Assembly (NCBI GenBank): GCA_009837445.1
Contig: VXTM01000036.1
Location: 1 to 64,000, forward strand
Source of the DNA: Acidimicrobiaceae bacterium
GTDB taxonomy: Bacteria; Actinomycetota; Acidimicrobiia; Acidimicrobiales; Aldehydirespiratoraceae
Direction: 5' to 3'
DNA length: 64,000 bases
Part shown: positions 35,618-44,635 of the stretch, in pieces
Position numbering within the stretch: the stretch's first letter is position 1
Layout: the number at the start of each line of letters is the position of its first letter
The notes under the pieces: model-generated
What the model was told of the DNA's origin: nothing
The model's input: the letters and a program-made list of their open reading frames with translations, nothing else
Database searches by the model: none
Program-made: the position numbers and the translations under genes

Positions 35618-36550
35618 TCAGTAGCCGAGGGCCACGTCGACCAGGCCGAGCAGGTCCTCGCCGGCCAGCCAGCGGCGCACGTTCTCACGCACCCGGTTGG
35701 TGATCAGTGGCAGGCCCATCTCGCGGGTGTTGCCGATGTGGGGCGTGATCACGCAGTTGGGCAGGCCCCACAGCTCGGAGCTGTCGGGCAGCGGCTCCGG
35801 GTCGGTCACATCCAGCACCGCACCGGCGATCAATCCCGACCGCAGGGCCGCACCCAGCGCGCTGTGGTCAACATGGCCGCCCCGGGCCACGTTCACCAGC
35901 CAGCACTGCGGTCCCATGGCCTCCAGCAACCCGGCGTCCACCACATGGTGCGTCTCCTCGGTCAACGCCAGCGCCACCACTACCGCGTCCGCACCTGCCA
36001 CGGCCTGATGAGCGTCGGCCAGCGTGAAGGTGCGGGCCGCGCCCTCCACCGACTCCGCAGAGCGCCGCACCACTGTCACGTCACAGCTCCACGGCTCCAG
36101 CAGCCGCAGCAGCGAGCGAGTGATGCCGCCCCCGCCCAGCACGGTGATCCGGGCTCCCAGCAGGTTGCGCCCCGACTCTGCGCACCACGAGTCGGCCCCG
36201 GCGAACAGGTGGAAGTCCCGCAGGCCCATCAGCAGCGCGGCCATGACCCACTCGGCCACCGGGTCGGCGTACACGCCCTTGGCGCAGGTCCACACCAGGC
36301 GGGGGTCCAGATAGTCGAGGAACGGCTCTATCCCGGCGTACGGGAGCTGCACCCACTCGACCGCCGGAACCGATGCGATCACCTCCGGGTAGCGATGGGG
36401 GACGTACGGGTCGGCCCAGATGAGGGCCGTGGCTTCGGCCAGATCAGCTGCCGATACCGCCACCTCGCCGCCGGCGTCTCGCACCGCGGTCGAGAAGGCC
36501 TCGTACATCACCGGCCGGGTGTCCGGCGTCACCGCGACAAGCCGGCTCAC
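35618..36550 (-). CDS. D-isomer-specific 2-hydroxyacid dehydrogenase
   Basis: This 310-aa NAD(P)-dependent enzyme has the nucleotide-binding ARITVLGGGGITRSLLRLLEP near residue 132. The catalytic Arg is in NVARGGHVDHSALGAALRSG, the Glu in VLDVTDPEPLPDSSELW, and the His in CVITPHIGNT. Unlike the paralogue in the inositol operon, the glycine motif reads GGGGIT, a pattern more like glyoxylate/hydroxypyruvate reductases. It lies 66 bases downstream of the upp stop on the same strand. The substrate is undetermined. Confidence 0.85.
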   Translation of the reverse strand: MSRLVAVTPDTRPVMYEAFSTAVRDAGGEVAVSAADLAEATALIWADPYVPHRYPEVIASVPAVEWVQLPYAGIEPFLDYLDPRLVWTCAKGVYADPVAEWVMAALLMGLRDFHLFAGADSWCAESGRNLLGARITVLGGGGITRSLLRLLEPWSCDVTVVRRSAESVEGAARTFTLADAHQAVAGADAVVVALALTEETHHVVDAGLLEAMGPQCWLVNVARGGHVDHSALGAALRSGLIAGAVLDVTDPEPLPDSSELWGLPNCVITPHIGNTREMGLPLITNRVRENVRRWLAGEDLLGLVDVALGY

Positions 36551-36616
36551 GGAGCGCTTCCCGGCATCAGTCCGTGGATCGAGCCGTGGAGACGGCCGGC
36601 CAACTCCAGCGCCGGC

Positions 36617-37243
36617 TCATGGCGGGCCGAACTGGCGGTCTCCGGCGTCGCCGAGGCCCGGCAGGATGAACCCGTTGGAGTCGAGTGACTCGTCGACGGC
36701 GGCCACGCAGATTGCGTCGGCCACCCCGGCGTCGCGTACCCGCTCGATCCCCTCGGGCGCGGCGAGCACGCACACCGCAGTGACCCGGCCCGCCCCGGCG
36801 GCTCGCAGCAGCTCGCAGGCGTGAACGAACGACCCTCCGGTGGCCAGCATCGGATCCAGGATTAGGGCGTCGCGGCCGTCGAGGTCCTCGGGCAATGTGC
36901 TCGCATACTCGCGGGCCTCCAGCGTGCTCTCGTTGCGCCTGAGCCCCACGAACGCCACCTGAACGTCACCGAGCAGGTCCAGCGCGGCGTCGAGCATCCC
37001 GAGACCGGCCCGCAGCACGGGCACTACCACCGGGAGACGCTCGAAGCGCATCCCGGTGGCCGGTCCCATGGGCGTGGTGATGTCGACGGGCACCAGCGGC
37101 GCCTGCCGCATCGCCTCGTACACGAGGACCGAGCTGAGGTCGCTCAGCAGCCTCCTGAACTCGTGGTTGGGGGTGGACGAGTCGCGCAGGCGCGTGACCC
37201 GCTCGGCCACTAGCGCGTTGTCGACGACATGGACTTCTGTCAC
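36617..37243 (-). CDS. upp: Uracil phosphoribosyltransferase
   Basis: Upp (208 aa) salvages uracil to UMP with PRPP in the cytoplasm. Typical blocks are LRDSSTPNHEFRRLLSDLS near residue 20, PVLRAGLGM (substrate binding), the PRPP loop ALILDPMLATGGSFVHA near residue 126, and the C-terminal GFILPGLGDAGDRQFG. Its start overlaps the stop of the upstream M16 peptidase gene by 4 bases. Adenosine deaminase nearby is another nucleobase-salvage enzyme. Confidence 0.93.
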   Translation of the reverse strand: MTEVHVVDNALVAERVTRLRDSSTPNHEFRRLLSDLSSVLVYEAMRQAPLVPVDITTPMGPATGMRFERLPVVVPVLRAGLGMLDAALDLLGDVQVAFVGLRRNESTLEAREYASTLPEDLDGRDALILDPMLATGGSFVHACELLRAAGAGRVTAVCVLAAPEGIERVRDAGVADAICVAAVDESLDSNGFILPGLGDAGDRQFGPP

Positions 37244-40200
37244 GGCCTTCTGGCAATCTCGATGCGATCGTCCCCACCGTAGAGTGCGGCCGCCAAGGCC
37301 TGCACATCTTCGGGAGCCAGGTTGGCAAGTTCCAGCCTGCGGCGCGCCAGGGTGAGCACGTTCTCGTCACCGACATGGGGCCGGGACAGCAGCGCGCTGA
37401 GCAGGTGGGCGTTGTTTTCCCGGTTGTAGTCAGTCGTCAAGATGGCGATTGCCTGCTCGAACTCTGCAGCGGTCAAGCCGTTGGCGGCCACATCGGCGAG
37501 GATCTCCAGCATGGTGGCGTGAATCTCATCGAACCGGGTCGGATCCAGGGTGGCGTACACCCCCGAGTCGAAGTACTGGCGGGGAGCGAAGTTGCCGTCG
37601 ACCGCGCCACCCGCGATATAGGAGGCCCCGAGCTCCTCGCGTATCACGAGGAACAGACGCTCGGCCAGCGCGGTCCCGAGCACGTCGGCGGCCACCGCCC
37701 TCAGCGGGGTCACCTCCAGGTCGGCCTCGTGATAGATCTCCAGCACCGCGCTCTCGCCCTCGCCGACCGTCACCAGCCTCTGCACCAGCCCGGTAGGCAT
37801 GGGTCGCCGACGATCGATGTAGGTGTCGGCCTCGCCGGCTGGAAGCGTGCCGATGTAGTGCTGGGCCAGGCGCTCGATCACCGACGCCTCGATGTCCCCG
37901 ACGACGGCCACCACCAGGTCGTCGACCGAGCCGAGACGGCTCCTGTACATGTCCAGCAGCCGCTGCGGGGTGAGCGAGTCGATCTCGCCGCGGCTGGCGA
38001 CGAAACGATGCCAGGTGTCGCCGTAGCGGGCCTTGAGATAGGCGACGGCCGCCTGCCAGCGGGGATCGCGATCCGCTAGCTCCAGCCTCGTCTCGGCTGT
38101 GTGGAGGGCGTCCGCGTAGGCCTGGTCGTCAATCCGGGGTTCGGTCACCAGCAGGTGGATGAGCTGGAACAGGGTCTCCACATCGTCGACGCCGGCGGCC
38201 CCGCTGAACCCCTCGACCGTCTCGCCGATGAAGGCATTGAGCGACACGTTGCGATCCTCGAGGAACCGGTTCAGCTCCAGTCTCGACACGTCGCCCAGGC
38301 CGCTGCCCTGCACCGCGTTGGTGGCGATGGCCGACAGGGCCCGGCCTCCTGGCTCTAGTACCGACCAGCCCCCGAAGGACTGGGCCTGCAGGTTTACGAT
38401 GCCCTCGGCGATGTCGGAGGGCGTAAACGTGACCCGGGCCCCGTTGGCGAACTCCCACTCGTATCCGCCTTCGAACAGGTCGAAGGATCCCTCCGAGACC
38501 GGGTCCGCGGGCTCGGGCAGGTCCATCAGCTCGTTAATGGCGGCTACTTCCTCGGGCGGCGACCCGGGAGCTGCCGAGGCCCAGGCGGCGTCGAGCTCGG
38601 CAACCGTCGGCACGCTCGACGGGTCGGGACCGACCGCGATGGCCAGCAACCCGCCCTGACTCATCTGCCACCGGAAGTGCTCGGTCAGCTCCTCGGTCGT
38701 GATCTCCGTCAGCAGGTTGGCGGTCCGGATCACCGATCCTGCGACGGAGTCGATGTCGGCTCCGTAGAGGAAGTGGTCCTGGTAGCGGCCGACCCACTGG
38801 CTGTCCTGGATAGTCGGTGCTCTGTCGAGGCGGAGCTGCAGCGAGGACACGATTTGCCTGATGGCCCGGCCCCGGTCGCCGTCGGTAAAGCCGTGCTCCT
38901 GAGCGGTCAGCAGCACCGAAAGGTAGTCGGTGGAGGCGGTGTCGAGGTTGTCGCCCTGCCAGTTCGTGCCGTAGTACCTGAGCCCCCGGTTGTAGGTGAA
39001 GCTGAAGAACTTCGGTGGGTCCACTTGGCTCAGCTCGCCCCGGTCGTAGGCGTCGTTGAGACGGTTCTCGATCATCAACTCGATCAGGCTCTCCATGGTT
39101 GTGAGCCGGTCCCCGCCGACCGTGCTGCGGTCGTGGGGGTCGATGGGAATGTCCAGCGAGATCAAGCTGACTCCGTACCTCGGGTCGGTCACGACGTGGC
39201 TCGAGGACCCCGCGGGAGGTATGTACACGCTGGGCGGCTGGCGCGGTTCACCCGGCGCCAGCGGCCCGAAGTGCTCCTCCACCAGAGCCTTTAGGTCGTC
39301 GACGGCCATGTCGCCCACGGCTACCACCGCCATGTTGCCGGGCACGTACCACTTCTCGTAGAAGGCTCGCAGATCCTCGGCTGTCATCGCGTTCACGGTT
39401 TCGACGGTGCCGATCGGGTCGCGTCCCTCGTATGGGGTGCCCTGGGTGTAGATCCGGTCGAACTCTCTGGTGATGAAGCCGTTGACACTCTCGACGCTCA
39501 ACCGGTACTCGTCGAGGACGACGCCCCGCTCCGATTCGACCGCTTCGTCGGTGAAAGTGGCCGCGCTGGCCATCTGCGACAGGGCGTGGAACACCAGCGG
39601 CGCCTTGTGGGGCTCGTCGAGGCGCACCTCCACCTGGTAGACGGTCCGGTCGTGGCCCACCGAGGCGTTGACGTCGGGTCCGAGCTCCACACCGATCTCC
39701 CGCAGCGCCACTCCGAGGGACAGACCAGGGAAGTCGGTGGTGCCGTTGAAGAGCATGTGCTCGACGAAGTGCCCGATACCGGCTTCCTCGTCGGTCTCGT
39801 CGACCGATCCGACGTTGACGAGCAGGCGGACGGCAAGGTTCTTGCCCGGGTCGTCGTTGTGGCGCAGGTAGTAGGTGAGGCCGTTGTCGAGGGTGCCGGT
39901 CGTGACTGCCGGGTCGACCGGCAGCGGCGTCGGATCCTGCGCCGCGACGGGTGGAGCCTCCTCGACGATGCCCAGCTCCCGGGCAAGGAAAGTGGCCATC
40001 TGGCCCCGGGTGACATGCTGGTCGGGGCAGTAGCGGGCCGGGTTCGTCCCGCATCCCGCGGTGATCCTCGCCCCGGCGAGCCGGTCGATGTCGTCGACGT
40101 ACGGGTGGTCGGCGCTCACATCGACGAACGCAGCCGTGCCGGCCCGCGGCAAGTTGAGGATGCGGGCCAGGAATTCGGCCATCTGGCCCCGGTCCATGGG

Positions 40201-40605
40201 TTCGTCGGGACACAGCTGGTCAGGCCCGCATGACAGGTCGAACCCGCGGTCAGCCAGCCGCTCCGCGTGCGGGGCCCACCAGGCGCTGGCATCGACGTCG
40301 TCGTAGCGCGACGACGCGACTGCGGGTGGGTTGGCTCCGTCGACGGTCCTCACCAGCCAGACCGCTATCTCCCAGCGCAGTATCGGCTCTTCCGGGCAGA
40401 GTTCGTCGCTGTCGGCACAGCCGGTGCCCGCGAACAGGTCCACCCCCGCTCGGTACCCGTACTTGTCCAGCGCGTCGATAGAGGCCTGATGCCCGCTGGC
40501 GTCCTGTGCTGCCGTCTGGGCGGCCGCGCTGGGCGCATAGGCGAAGATCGAGGCCGCCACCGCTATGGCGGCTAGCACGGCGACGCGACAACGAGGTCTG
40601 GTCAT
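37240..40605 (-). CDS. Secreted M16 zinc peptidase with N-terminal SLH-like repeats
   Basis: A 1121-aa exported protein. A signal peptide ends near the Ala-rich APSAAAQ site at residue ~30. Three SLH-like repeats occupy about 45-215, with DELCPEEPILRWEIAVWLVR, DQLCPDEPMDRGQMAEFLAR and ARYCPDQHVTRGQMATFLAREL. Two M16 (insulinase/PqqL-type) modules follow. The active first module has HFVEHMLFNGT (HxxEH inverted zincin motif) near residue 277 and the distal Glu in ESERGVVLDEY. The second half lacks the zinc motif, as usual for the paired inactive domain. SLH repeats on an M16 peptidase are unusual and suggest cell-surface anchoring. Confidence 0.88.
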   Translation of the reverse strand: MTRPRCRVAVLAAIAVAASIFAYAPSAAAQTAAQDASGHQASIDALDKYGYRAGVDLFAGTGCADSDELCPEEPILRWEIAVWLVRTVDGANPPAVASSRYDDVDASAWWAPHAERLADRGFDLSCGPDQLCPDEPMDRGQMAEFLARILNLPRAGTAAFVDVSADHPYVDDIDRLAGARITAGCGTNPARYCPDQHVTRGQMATFLARELGIVEEAPPVAAQDPTPLPVDPAVTTGTLDNGLTYYLRHNDDPGKNLAVRLLVNVGSVDETDEEAGIGHFVEHMLFNGTTDFPGLSLGVALREIGVELGPDVNASVGHDRTVYQVEVRLDEPHKAPLVFHALSQMASAATFTDEAVESERGVVLDEYRLSVESVNGFITREFDRIYTQGTPYEGRDPIGTVETVNAMTAEDLRAFYEKWYVPGNMAVVAVGDMAVDDLKALVEEHFGPLAPGEPRQPPSVYIPPAGSSSHVVTDPRYGVSLISLDIPIDPHDRSTVGGDRLTTMESLIELMIENRLNDAYDRGELSQVDPPKFFSFTYNRGLRYYGTNWQGDNLDTASTDYLSVLLTAQEHGFTDGDRGRAIRQIVSSLQLRLDRAPTIQDSQWVGRYQDHFLYGADIDSVAGSVIRTANLLTEITTEELTEHFRWQMSQGGLLAIAVGPDPSSVPTVAELDAAWASAAPGSPPEEVAAINELMDLPEPADPVSEGSFDLFEGGYEWEFANGARVTFTPSDIAEGIVNLQAQSFGGWSVLEPGGRALSAIATNAVQGSGLGDVSRLELNRFLEDRNVSLNAFIGETVEGFSGAAGVDDVETLFQLIHLLVTEPRIDDQAYADALHTAETRLELADRDPRWQAAVAYLKARYGDTWHRFVASRGEIDSLTPQRLLDMYRSRLGSVDDLVVAVVGDIEASVIERLAQHYIGTLPAGEADTYIDRRRPMPTGLVQRLVTVGEGESAVLEIYHEADLEVTPLRAVAADVLGTALAERLFLVIREELGASYIAGGAVDGNFAPRQYFDSGVYATLDPTRFDEIHATMLEILADVAANGLTAAEFEQAIAILTTDYNRENNAHLLSALLSRPHVGDENVLTLARRRLELANLAPEDVQALAAALYGGDDRIEIARRP

Positions 40606-40750
40606 CGTTCAGTCTCCTGGATCGGTAGTGGGGAGGTGCGCGGTCCGGCTCGTACTCCGGATAATCGAGTGGGCAGCGTAACAATGCCACGACCCAACAA
40701 TCGCCGGTTGCCGAGCCGTTCTTTCCATTGCCGTGAGCGCCCCGGAGACT

Positions 40751-41857
40751 TCAGACCGGTGGCTCGCTCTGAGCCGCCTCGAGCGGCGCGTACTGGGGCT
40801 TGATCACGCCCTCGATGATCTGGAGCCGCTCCCTGAACGGCAGGAAGCTGGACTTCATGGCGTTGACCGTCAGCCACCGCAGCCGGGCCCAGTCGTAGCC
40901 GAAGGTGTCGGCCAGGGCGGCCATCTCCGAGGTCATCGACACGTTCGACATCAACCGGTTGTCGGTGTTGACAGTCACCCGGAACCGCAGCTGGACCAGC
41001 ATGTCGATCGGGTGGTCGGCCACCGAGGCGAACACGCCGGTGTTGACGTTGGAAGTGGGGCAGATCTCCAGCGGGATGCGGCGGTCCCGGATGTAGTGGG
41101 CCAGCCGGCCCAGGGTCCGGTCCCCGTCGTCGCCGGTGACGATGTCCTCAACGATGCGTATGCCGTGCCCGAGACGCTCAGCGCCGCAGAACTGCAGGGC
41201 CTTCCAGATCGACCGGGGACCGTACGCCTCGCCCGCGTGGATGGTGATGTGGAAGTTCTCCCGCTGGCAGTACTGGAACGCCTCCAGGTGGTCGTCGGGG
41301 GGGAAGCCGTCCTCGGGTCCGGCTATGTCGAATGCCACCACGCCCCGGTCCCTCCAGCGGACCGCGGCCTCGGCCACCTCGGCTGATCGGTGAAGGTGGC
41401 GCAGGGCGGTGCAGATGGCCCGGATGGTGAGCGGGGTGCCGTCGCTGCCCTGCGTGAAGCCTTCGAGGACTGCTTCGATGGCGTCGTCGAGGGTGAGCCC
41501 TCGTTCGGTGTGAAGTTCGGGGGCGAAGCGGACCTCGGCGTAGACCACCCCGTCGGCGGCAAGGTCCTCAGCGCATTCCCGAGCCACCCGAGCGATCGAG
41601 TCGGCGGTCTGCATCACGCCGACGGTGTGGGCGAACGTCTCCAGGTACAGCGTCAGGTCCTTGCGGTTGGCGCCGCGGCGCATCCAAGCGGCCAGTTGCT
41701 CCGGGTCGGTGGACGGCAGGCTGCGGTACCCGGTCTCGGAGGCCAGCTCGACGATCGTCGAGGCCCGCAGGCCTCCGTCGAGATGGTCGTGGAGCACGAC
41801 CTTGGGGGCGCGCCGGACGCGCTCCAGGGTGGGTGGCCCGAGGTCGGCGGCATTCAA
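40751..41857 (-). CDS. add: Adenosine deaminase
   Basis: Add (368 aa) deaminates adenosine and deoxyadenosine to inosine forms. Zinc and catalytic motifs are all present: KVVLHDHLDGGLR near residue 20 (HxH), ITIHAGEAYGP (His/Glu), RLGHGIRI, CPTSNVNTG and VTVNTDNRLMSN (Asp-Asp variant reading TDN). The HDHLDGGLR spelling is typical of actinobacterial and plant-like adenosine deaminases. The ATG at 41857 diverges from the helicase gene across only 37 bases. Confidence 0.92.
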   Translation of the reverse strand: MNAADLGPPTLERVRRAPKVVLHDHLDGGLRASTIVELASETGYRSLPSTDPEQLAAWMRRGANRKDLTLYLETFAHTVGVMQTADSIARVARECAEDLAADGVVYAEVRFAPELHTERGLTLDDAIEAVLEGFTQGSDGTPLTIRAICTALRHLHRSAEVAEAAVRWRDRGVVAFDIAGPEDGFPPDDHLEAFQYCQRENFHITIHAGEAYGPRSIWKALQFCGAERLGHGIRIVEDIVTGDDGDRTLGRLAHYIRDRRIPLEICPTSNVNTGVFASVADHPIDMLVQLRFRVTVNTDNRLMSNVSMTSEMAALADTFGYDWARLRWLTVNAMKSSFLPFRERLQIIEGVIKPQYAPLEAAQSEPPV

Positions 41858-41894
41858 GGGATTCGGGATACCGCAGGGTAGCCTTGTGGTCCGG

Positions 41895-43121
41895 ATGACC
41901 CTTTCTGATCAGCTTGTCGACGTGGACACCCTTCGACAGGACGGCTTCGACCCCTCGGATGTCGGCGGGGTGACCTTCGCCAGCCTCGGTCTCTGCGACG
42001 AGTTCGTGGTGGCCCTGGCGGCGCGGGGGATAACCGTGCCGTTCCCCATCCAAGAGCTCACCATCCCCGACGCGCTGGCGGGCCGCGACGTGTGCGGCAA
42101 GGCCAAGACCGGTTCGGGCAAGACGCTCGCCTTCGGCCTGCCCGTCCTGCAGCGGCTGCCCCGGGCCAAGCCCGGCGCGCCCGCCGGCCTGGTGCTGGCG
42201 CCCACACGCGAGCTGGCCAACCAGATCTGCGACGAGTTGGCTGCGCCCGCGGCCGCGGTGAAGCGCCGCGTGCTGGCCGCCTACGGCGGAGCCCCGATCG
42301 ACAAGCAGATCAAGGCGCTGCGTGCGGGCGTGGACCTGGTGGTGGCCACGCCGGGGCGGATGATCGACCTGATCGACCGGAAGACGGTCAGCGTCGGCTC
42401 GGTCCGCCAGGTGGTGGTGGACGAGGCCGACCGGATGGCCGATATGGGCTTCCTGCCGCAGGTCGAGTGGATCCTGCGCAACGTCGAGAGCGGTCACCAG
42501 ACGCTGCTGTTCTCGGCCACGCTCGACGGAGCGGTCGACTCCCTGATCAGGCGCTACCAGAGCGATCCGGCCATGCACGCGGTGGCGCCCCGCGAGATCA
42601 CGGTGGCCGAGATGGTGCACCGCTTCGTGGGCGTCCACAAGCTCGACAAGGTGAAGGTGGCCGCGGCCATCGCCGGCTCGGCGAGCCGCACGCTGATGTT
42701 CACCCGCACCAAGGTGGCCGCCGACCGCCTGGCCCGCGACCTGCGGCGCGAGAACGTGAAGGCGGCACCCATTCACGGTGATCTCCGCCAGACGGCCCGT
42801 GAGAAGTCCCTGCGCGAGTTCATCGCCGGTGACCTTCCGGTGCTGGTGGCCACCGACGTCGCCGCCCGGGGGATCCACGTCGACGACGTGGACGTAGTGG
42901 TGCAGTTCGACCCGCCCGCCGACCACAAGACCTACGTGCACCGTGCGGGCCGCACCGCCCGGGCGGGCGAGTCCGGCGTGGTGGTGACCCTGTCGCTTTG
43001 GGACGAGGAGCTGGACGTGAAGCGGCTCCAGCGGCGCCTCGAACTCGACGAGCCCATCGTCGAGATGTTCTCCAACGACGCCCGCCTGGGTGACCTTCTC
43101 GGCTGGGAGCAGGCCGGCTGA
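41895..43121 (+). CDS. DEAD-box ATP-dependent RNA helicase
   Basis: A 408-aa RNA helicase with Q motif PFPIQELTIPDAL, Walker A AKTGSGKTLAFGLP near residue 72, PTRELANQI, the DEAD box VVVDEADRMADMGF near 176, SAT in LFSATLDG, and the C-terminal VATDVAARGIHVDDVD and HRAGRTARAG motifs. There is no long basic C-terminal tail, so it is a minimal RhlE/CshA-like helicase. The ATG at 41895 is preferred over the longer frame that runs antisense to add. Confidence 0.92.
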   Translation: MTLSDQLVDVDTLRQDGFDPSDVGGVTFASLGLCDEFVVALAARGITVPFPIQELTIPDALAGRDVCGKAKTGSGKTLAFGLPVLQRLPRAKPGAPAGLVLAPTRELANQICDELAAPAAAVKRRVLAAYGGAPIDKQIKALRAGVDLVVATPGRMIDLIDRKTVSVGSVRQVVVDEADRMADMGFLPQVEWILRNVESGHQTLLFSATLDGAVDSLIRRYQSDPAMHAVAPREITVAEMVHRFVGVHKLDKVKVAAAIAGSASRTLMFTRTKVAADRLARDLRRENVKAAPIHGDLRQTAREKSLREFIAGDLPVLVATDVAARGIHVDDVDVVVQFDPPADHKTYVHRAGRTARAGESGVVVTLSLWDEELDVKRLQRRLELDEPIVEMFSNDARLGDLLGWEQAG

Positions 43122-43194
43122 GCCTTGCCGGACCGGCGTGTCGCGCCGCGTGACTGCGATCTGCTTCTAGACTGGCCGCTGACCTTACGGTCAA

Positions 43195-43283
43195 GACATC
43201 ACGAGCGGTTCGGCCCTCGGGCCGGGCCCGGCAACCTGGGAACGGACACCCAAGGTGCCAGCCCGCCTCCGGGCGGGGATGTG
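43195..43283 (+). ncRNA. SAM riboswitch aptamer (SAM-I/SAM-IV clan)
   Basis: The aptamer carries the conserved SAM-I-clan core: CCCGGCAACC, then AAGGTGCCAG. P1 pairs ACATC (43196-43200) with GATGT (43278-43282). P2 is GGTTCGGCC/GGCCGGGCC, P3 is ACCTGGG/CCCAAGGT, and P4 is CCCGCC/GGCGGG. Position directly upstream of metX, a methionine-biosynthesis gene, matches SAM control. An additional hairpin after P1 and the actinobacterial host favour the SAM-IV or SAM-I/IV-variant subtype over classical SAM-I. The subtype is inference. Confidence 0.85.
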
Positions 43284-43411
43284 GCGCCGGCCTGGCCGGC
43301 GCAACCAAGTGTCCTTCGGGCACCCCGACATCACGGCCTCCGAAGTGTCCGGTCCCACAAAGGGCCACCCTCCGTGCGAGGGCGGCACCAGCGGATCACA
43401 AGGAGCGACGG
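43284..43411 (+). promoter_or_regulatory. SAM riboswitch expression platform
   Basis: A near-perfect GC hairpin (43284-43302) is followed by GTGTCC/GGGCAC around TTC (43309-43323). Next comes an exact 9-nt copy (43327-43335) of the aptamer's P1 5' strand, GACATCACG, and then CCGAAG, which can pair with CTTCGG. The copy can capture the P1 3' strand, offering an alternative fold that excludes P1. AAGGAG at 43400-43405 serves the TTG start at 43412, so control may be translational. No U-tract terminator is visible. Confidence 0.6.
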
Positions 43412-44635
43412 TTGAGCGCAGGTTCCGGCATCGAGCCTCCGACTCCCGCGGCCGGGCGAGCCGGCCCTGGGGGGCGCTTCCCGGCCGGGCTGCCCGTCAC
43501 CGGCGCCTGGCAGGTCGGCGACCCCGCCGGCGACCGCCGGTTCGTGACCGTTACCGACACCGGTCCTTTCGCGCTGGAGTGGGGAGGGCGCCTCGGCGAG
43601 GTGCGGGTCGCCTACGAGACCTGGGGCGAGCTCGACCCGCAGGCATCCAACGCCGTGCTCGTGTGCCACGCCCTCACCGGCGACTCGCACGCGGCCGGCG
43701 AGAGCGGCCCGTCGCATCCCACGACCGGCTGGTGGCACGAGCTGATCGGGCCGGGCAGGGCGATCGACACCGACCGCTACTTCGTGGTGTGCAGCAACGT
43801 GCTGGGCGGCTGCCAGGGGACCACCGGCCCGGCCGACCTGGATCCGCTCGACGGGCGGCGCTACGGCCCCCGCTTCCCGGTGGTGACCATCCGCGACATG
43901 GTGCGCATCCAGGCCCGGCTGGCCGACCGTCTCGGAATCCGCCGCTGGCTGGCCGTGATCGGCGGCTCGATGGGGGGCATGCAGGTCCTGGAGTGGGCCG
44001 TCATGTACCCGCGGCGGGTGAGGTCGATCCTGCCGCTGGCCACCTGCGCGTCGGCCAGCGCGCTGCAGATCGCCTGGAGCGCGGTGGAGCGCCTGGCCAT
44101 CGCCACCGATCCCGGCTGGCACGACGGCGACTACTACGACAAGCCGGAGGGTCCCTGGATGGGCCTGGCCACCGCCCGCCAGATCGCGCAGGTGACCTAC
44201 CGGTCCGGCGAATCTTTCGAGCGCCGTTTCGGGCGCCGGATGTTCGACCCGGCCGGGGCCTTCGACCTGTGGGGCCGCTTCCAGATGGAGTCGTACCTCG
44301 ACCACCACGGCCAGAAGCTGGTTCGCCGCTTCGACGCCAACACCTATGTGGTGCTCAACCGGTCGATGGACCTGCACGACATCGGGCGGGGCCGGGGATC
44401 CACGGCGGCGGCTCTGGGCCGCATCCGGGTGCCGGTGCTGACCGCGTCGATCACCAGCGACCGTCTCTACCCGCCCCATGAGCAGCAGGAGCTGCAGGAC
44501 GGGATCGTCGCGGGCGGCGGCGACTGCCGGCGGGTGATGCTGGAGAGCGACGAGGGCCACGACGGGTTCCTGCTGGAGCACGAGCTGCTGCATGACCCCG
44601 TCGTCAGCTTCCTCGAGGAGGTGTCCGGTGACTGA
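43412..44635 (+). CDS. metX: Homoserine O-acetyltransferase (MetX)
   Basis: MetX (407 aa) acylates homoserine in the first dedicated step of methionine synthesis. The alpha/beta-hydrolase nucleophile elbow is GGSMGGMQVLEWA near residue 190. HALTGDSHAAG precedes it, and the C-terminal catalytic Asp and His lie in ITSDRLYPP and DEGHDGFLLE. The first ~40 residues are a disordered extension. It starts at TTG 43412 behind AAGGAG and is controlled by the SAM riboswitch immediately upstream. It overlaps the next gene by 8 bases. Acetyl- versus succinyl-CoA specificity cannot be read safely. Confidence 0.9.
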   Translation: MSAGSGIEPPTPAAGRAGPGGRFPAGLPVTGAWQVGDPAGDRRFVTVTDTGPFALEWGGRLGEVRVAYETWGELDPQASNAVLVCHALTGDSHAAGESGPSHPTTGWWHELIGPGRAIDTDRYFVVCSNVLGGCQGTTGPADLDPLDGRRYGPRFPVVTIRDMVRIQARLADRLGIRRWLAVIGGSMGGMQVLEWAVMYPRRVRSILPLATCASASALQIAWSAVERLAIATDPGWHDGDYYDKPEGPWMGLATARQIAQVTYRSGESFERRFGRRMFDPAGAFDLWGRFQMESYLDHHGQKLVRRFDANTYVVLNRSMDLHDIGRGRGSTAAALGRIRVPVLTASITSDRLYPPHEQQELQDGIVAGGGDCRRVMLESDEGHDGFLLEHELLHDPVVSFLEEVSGD

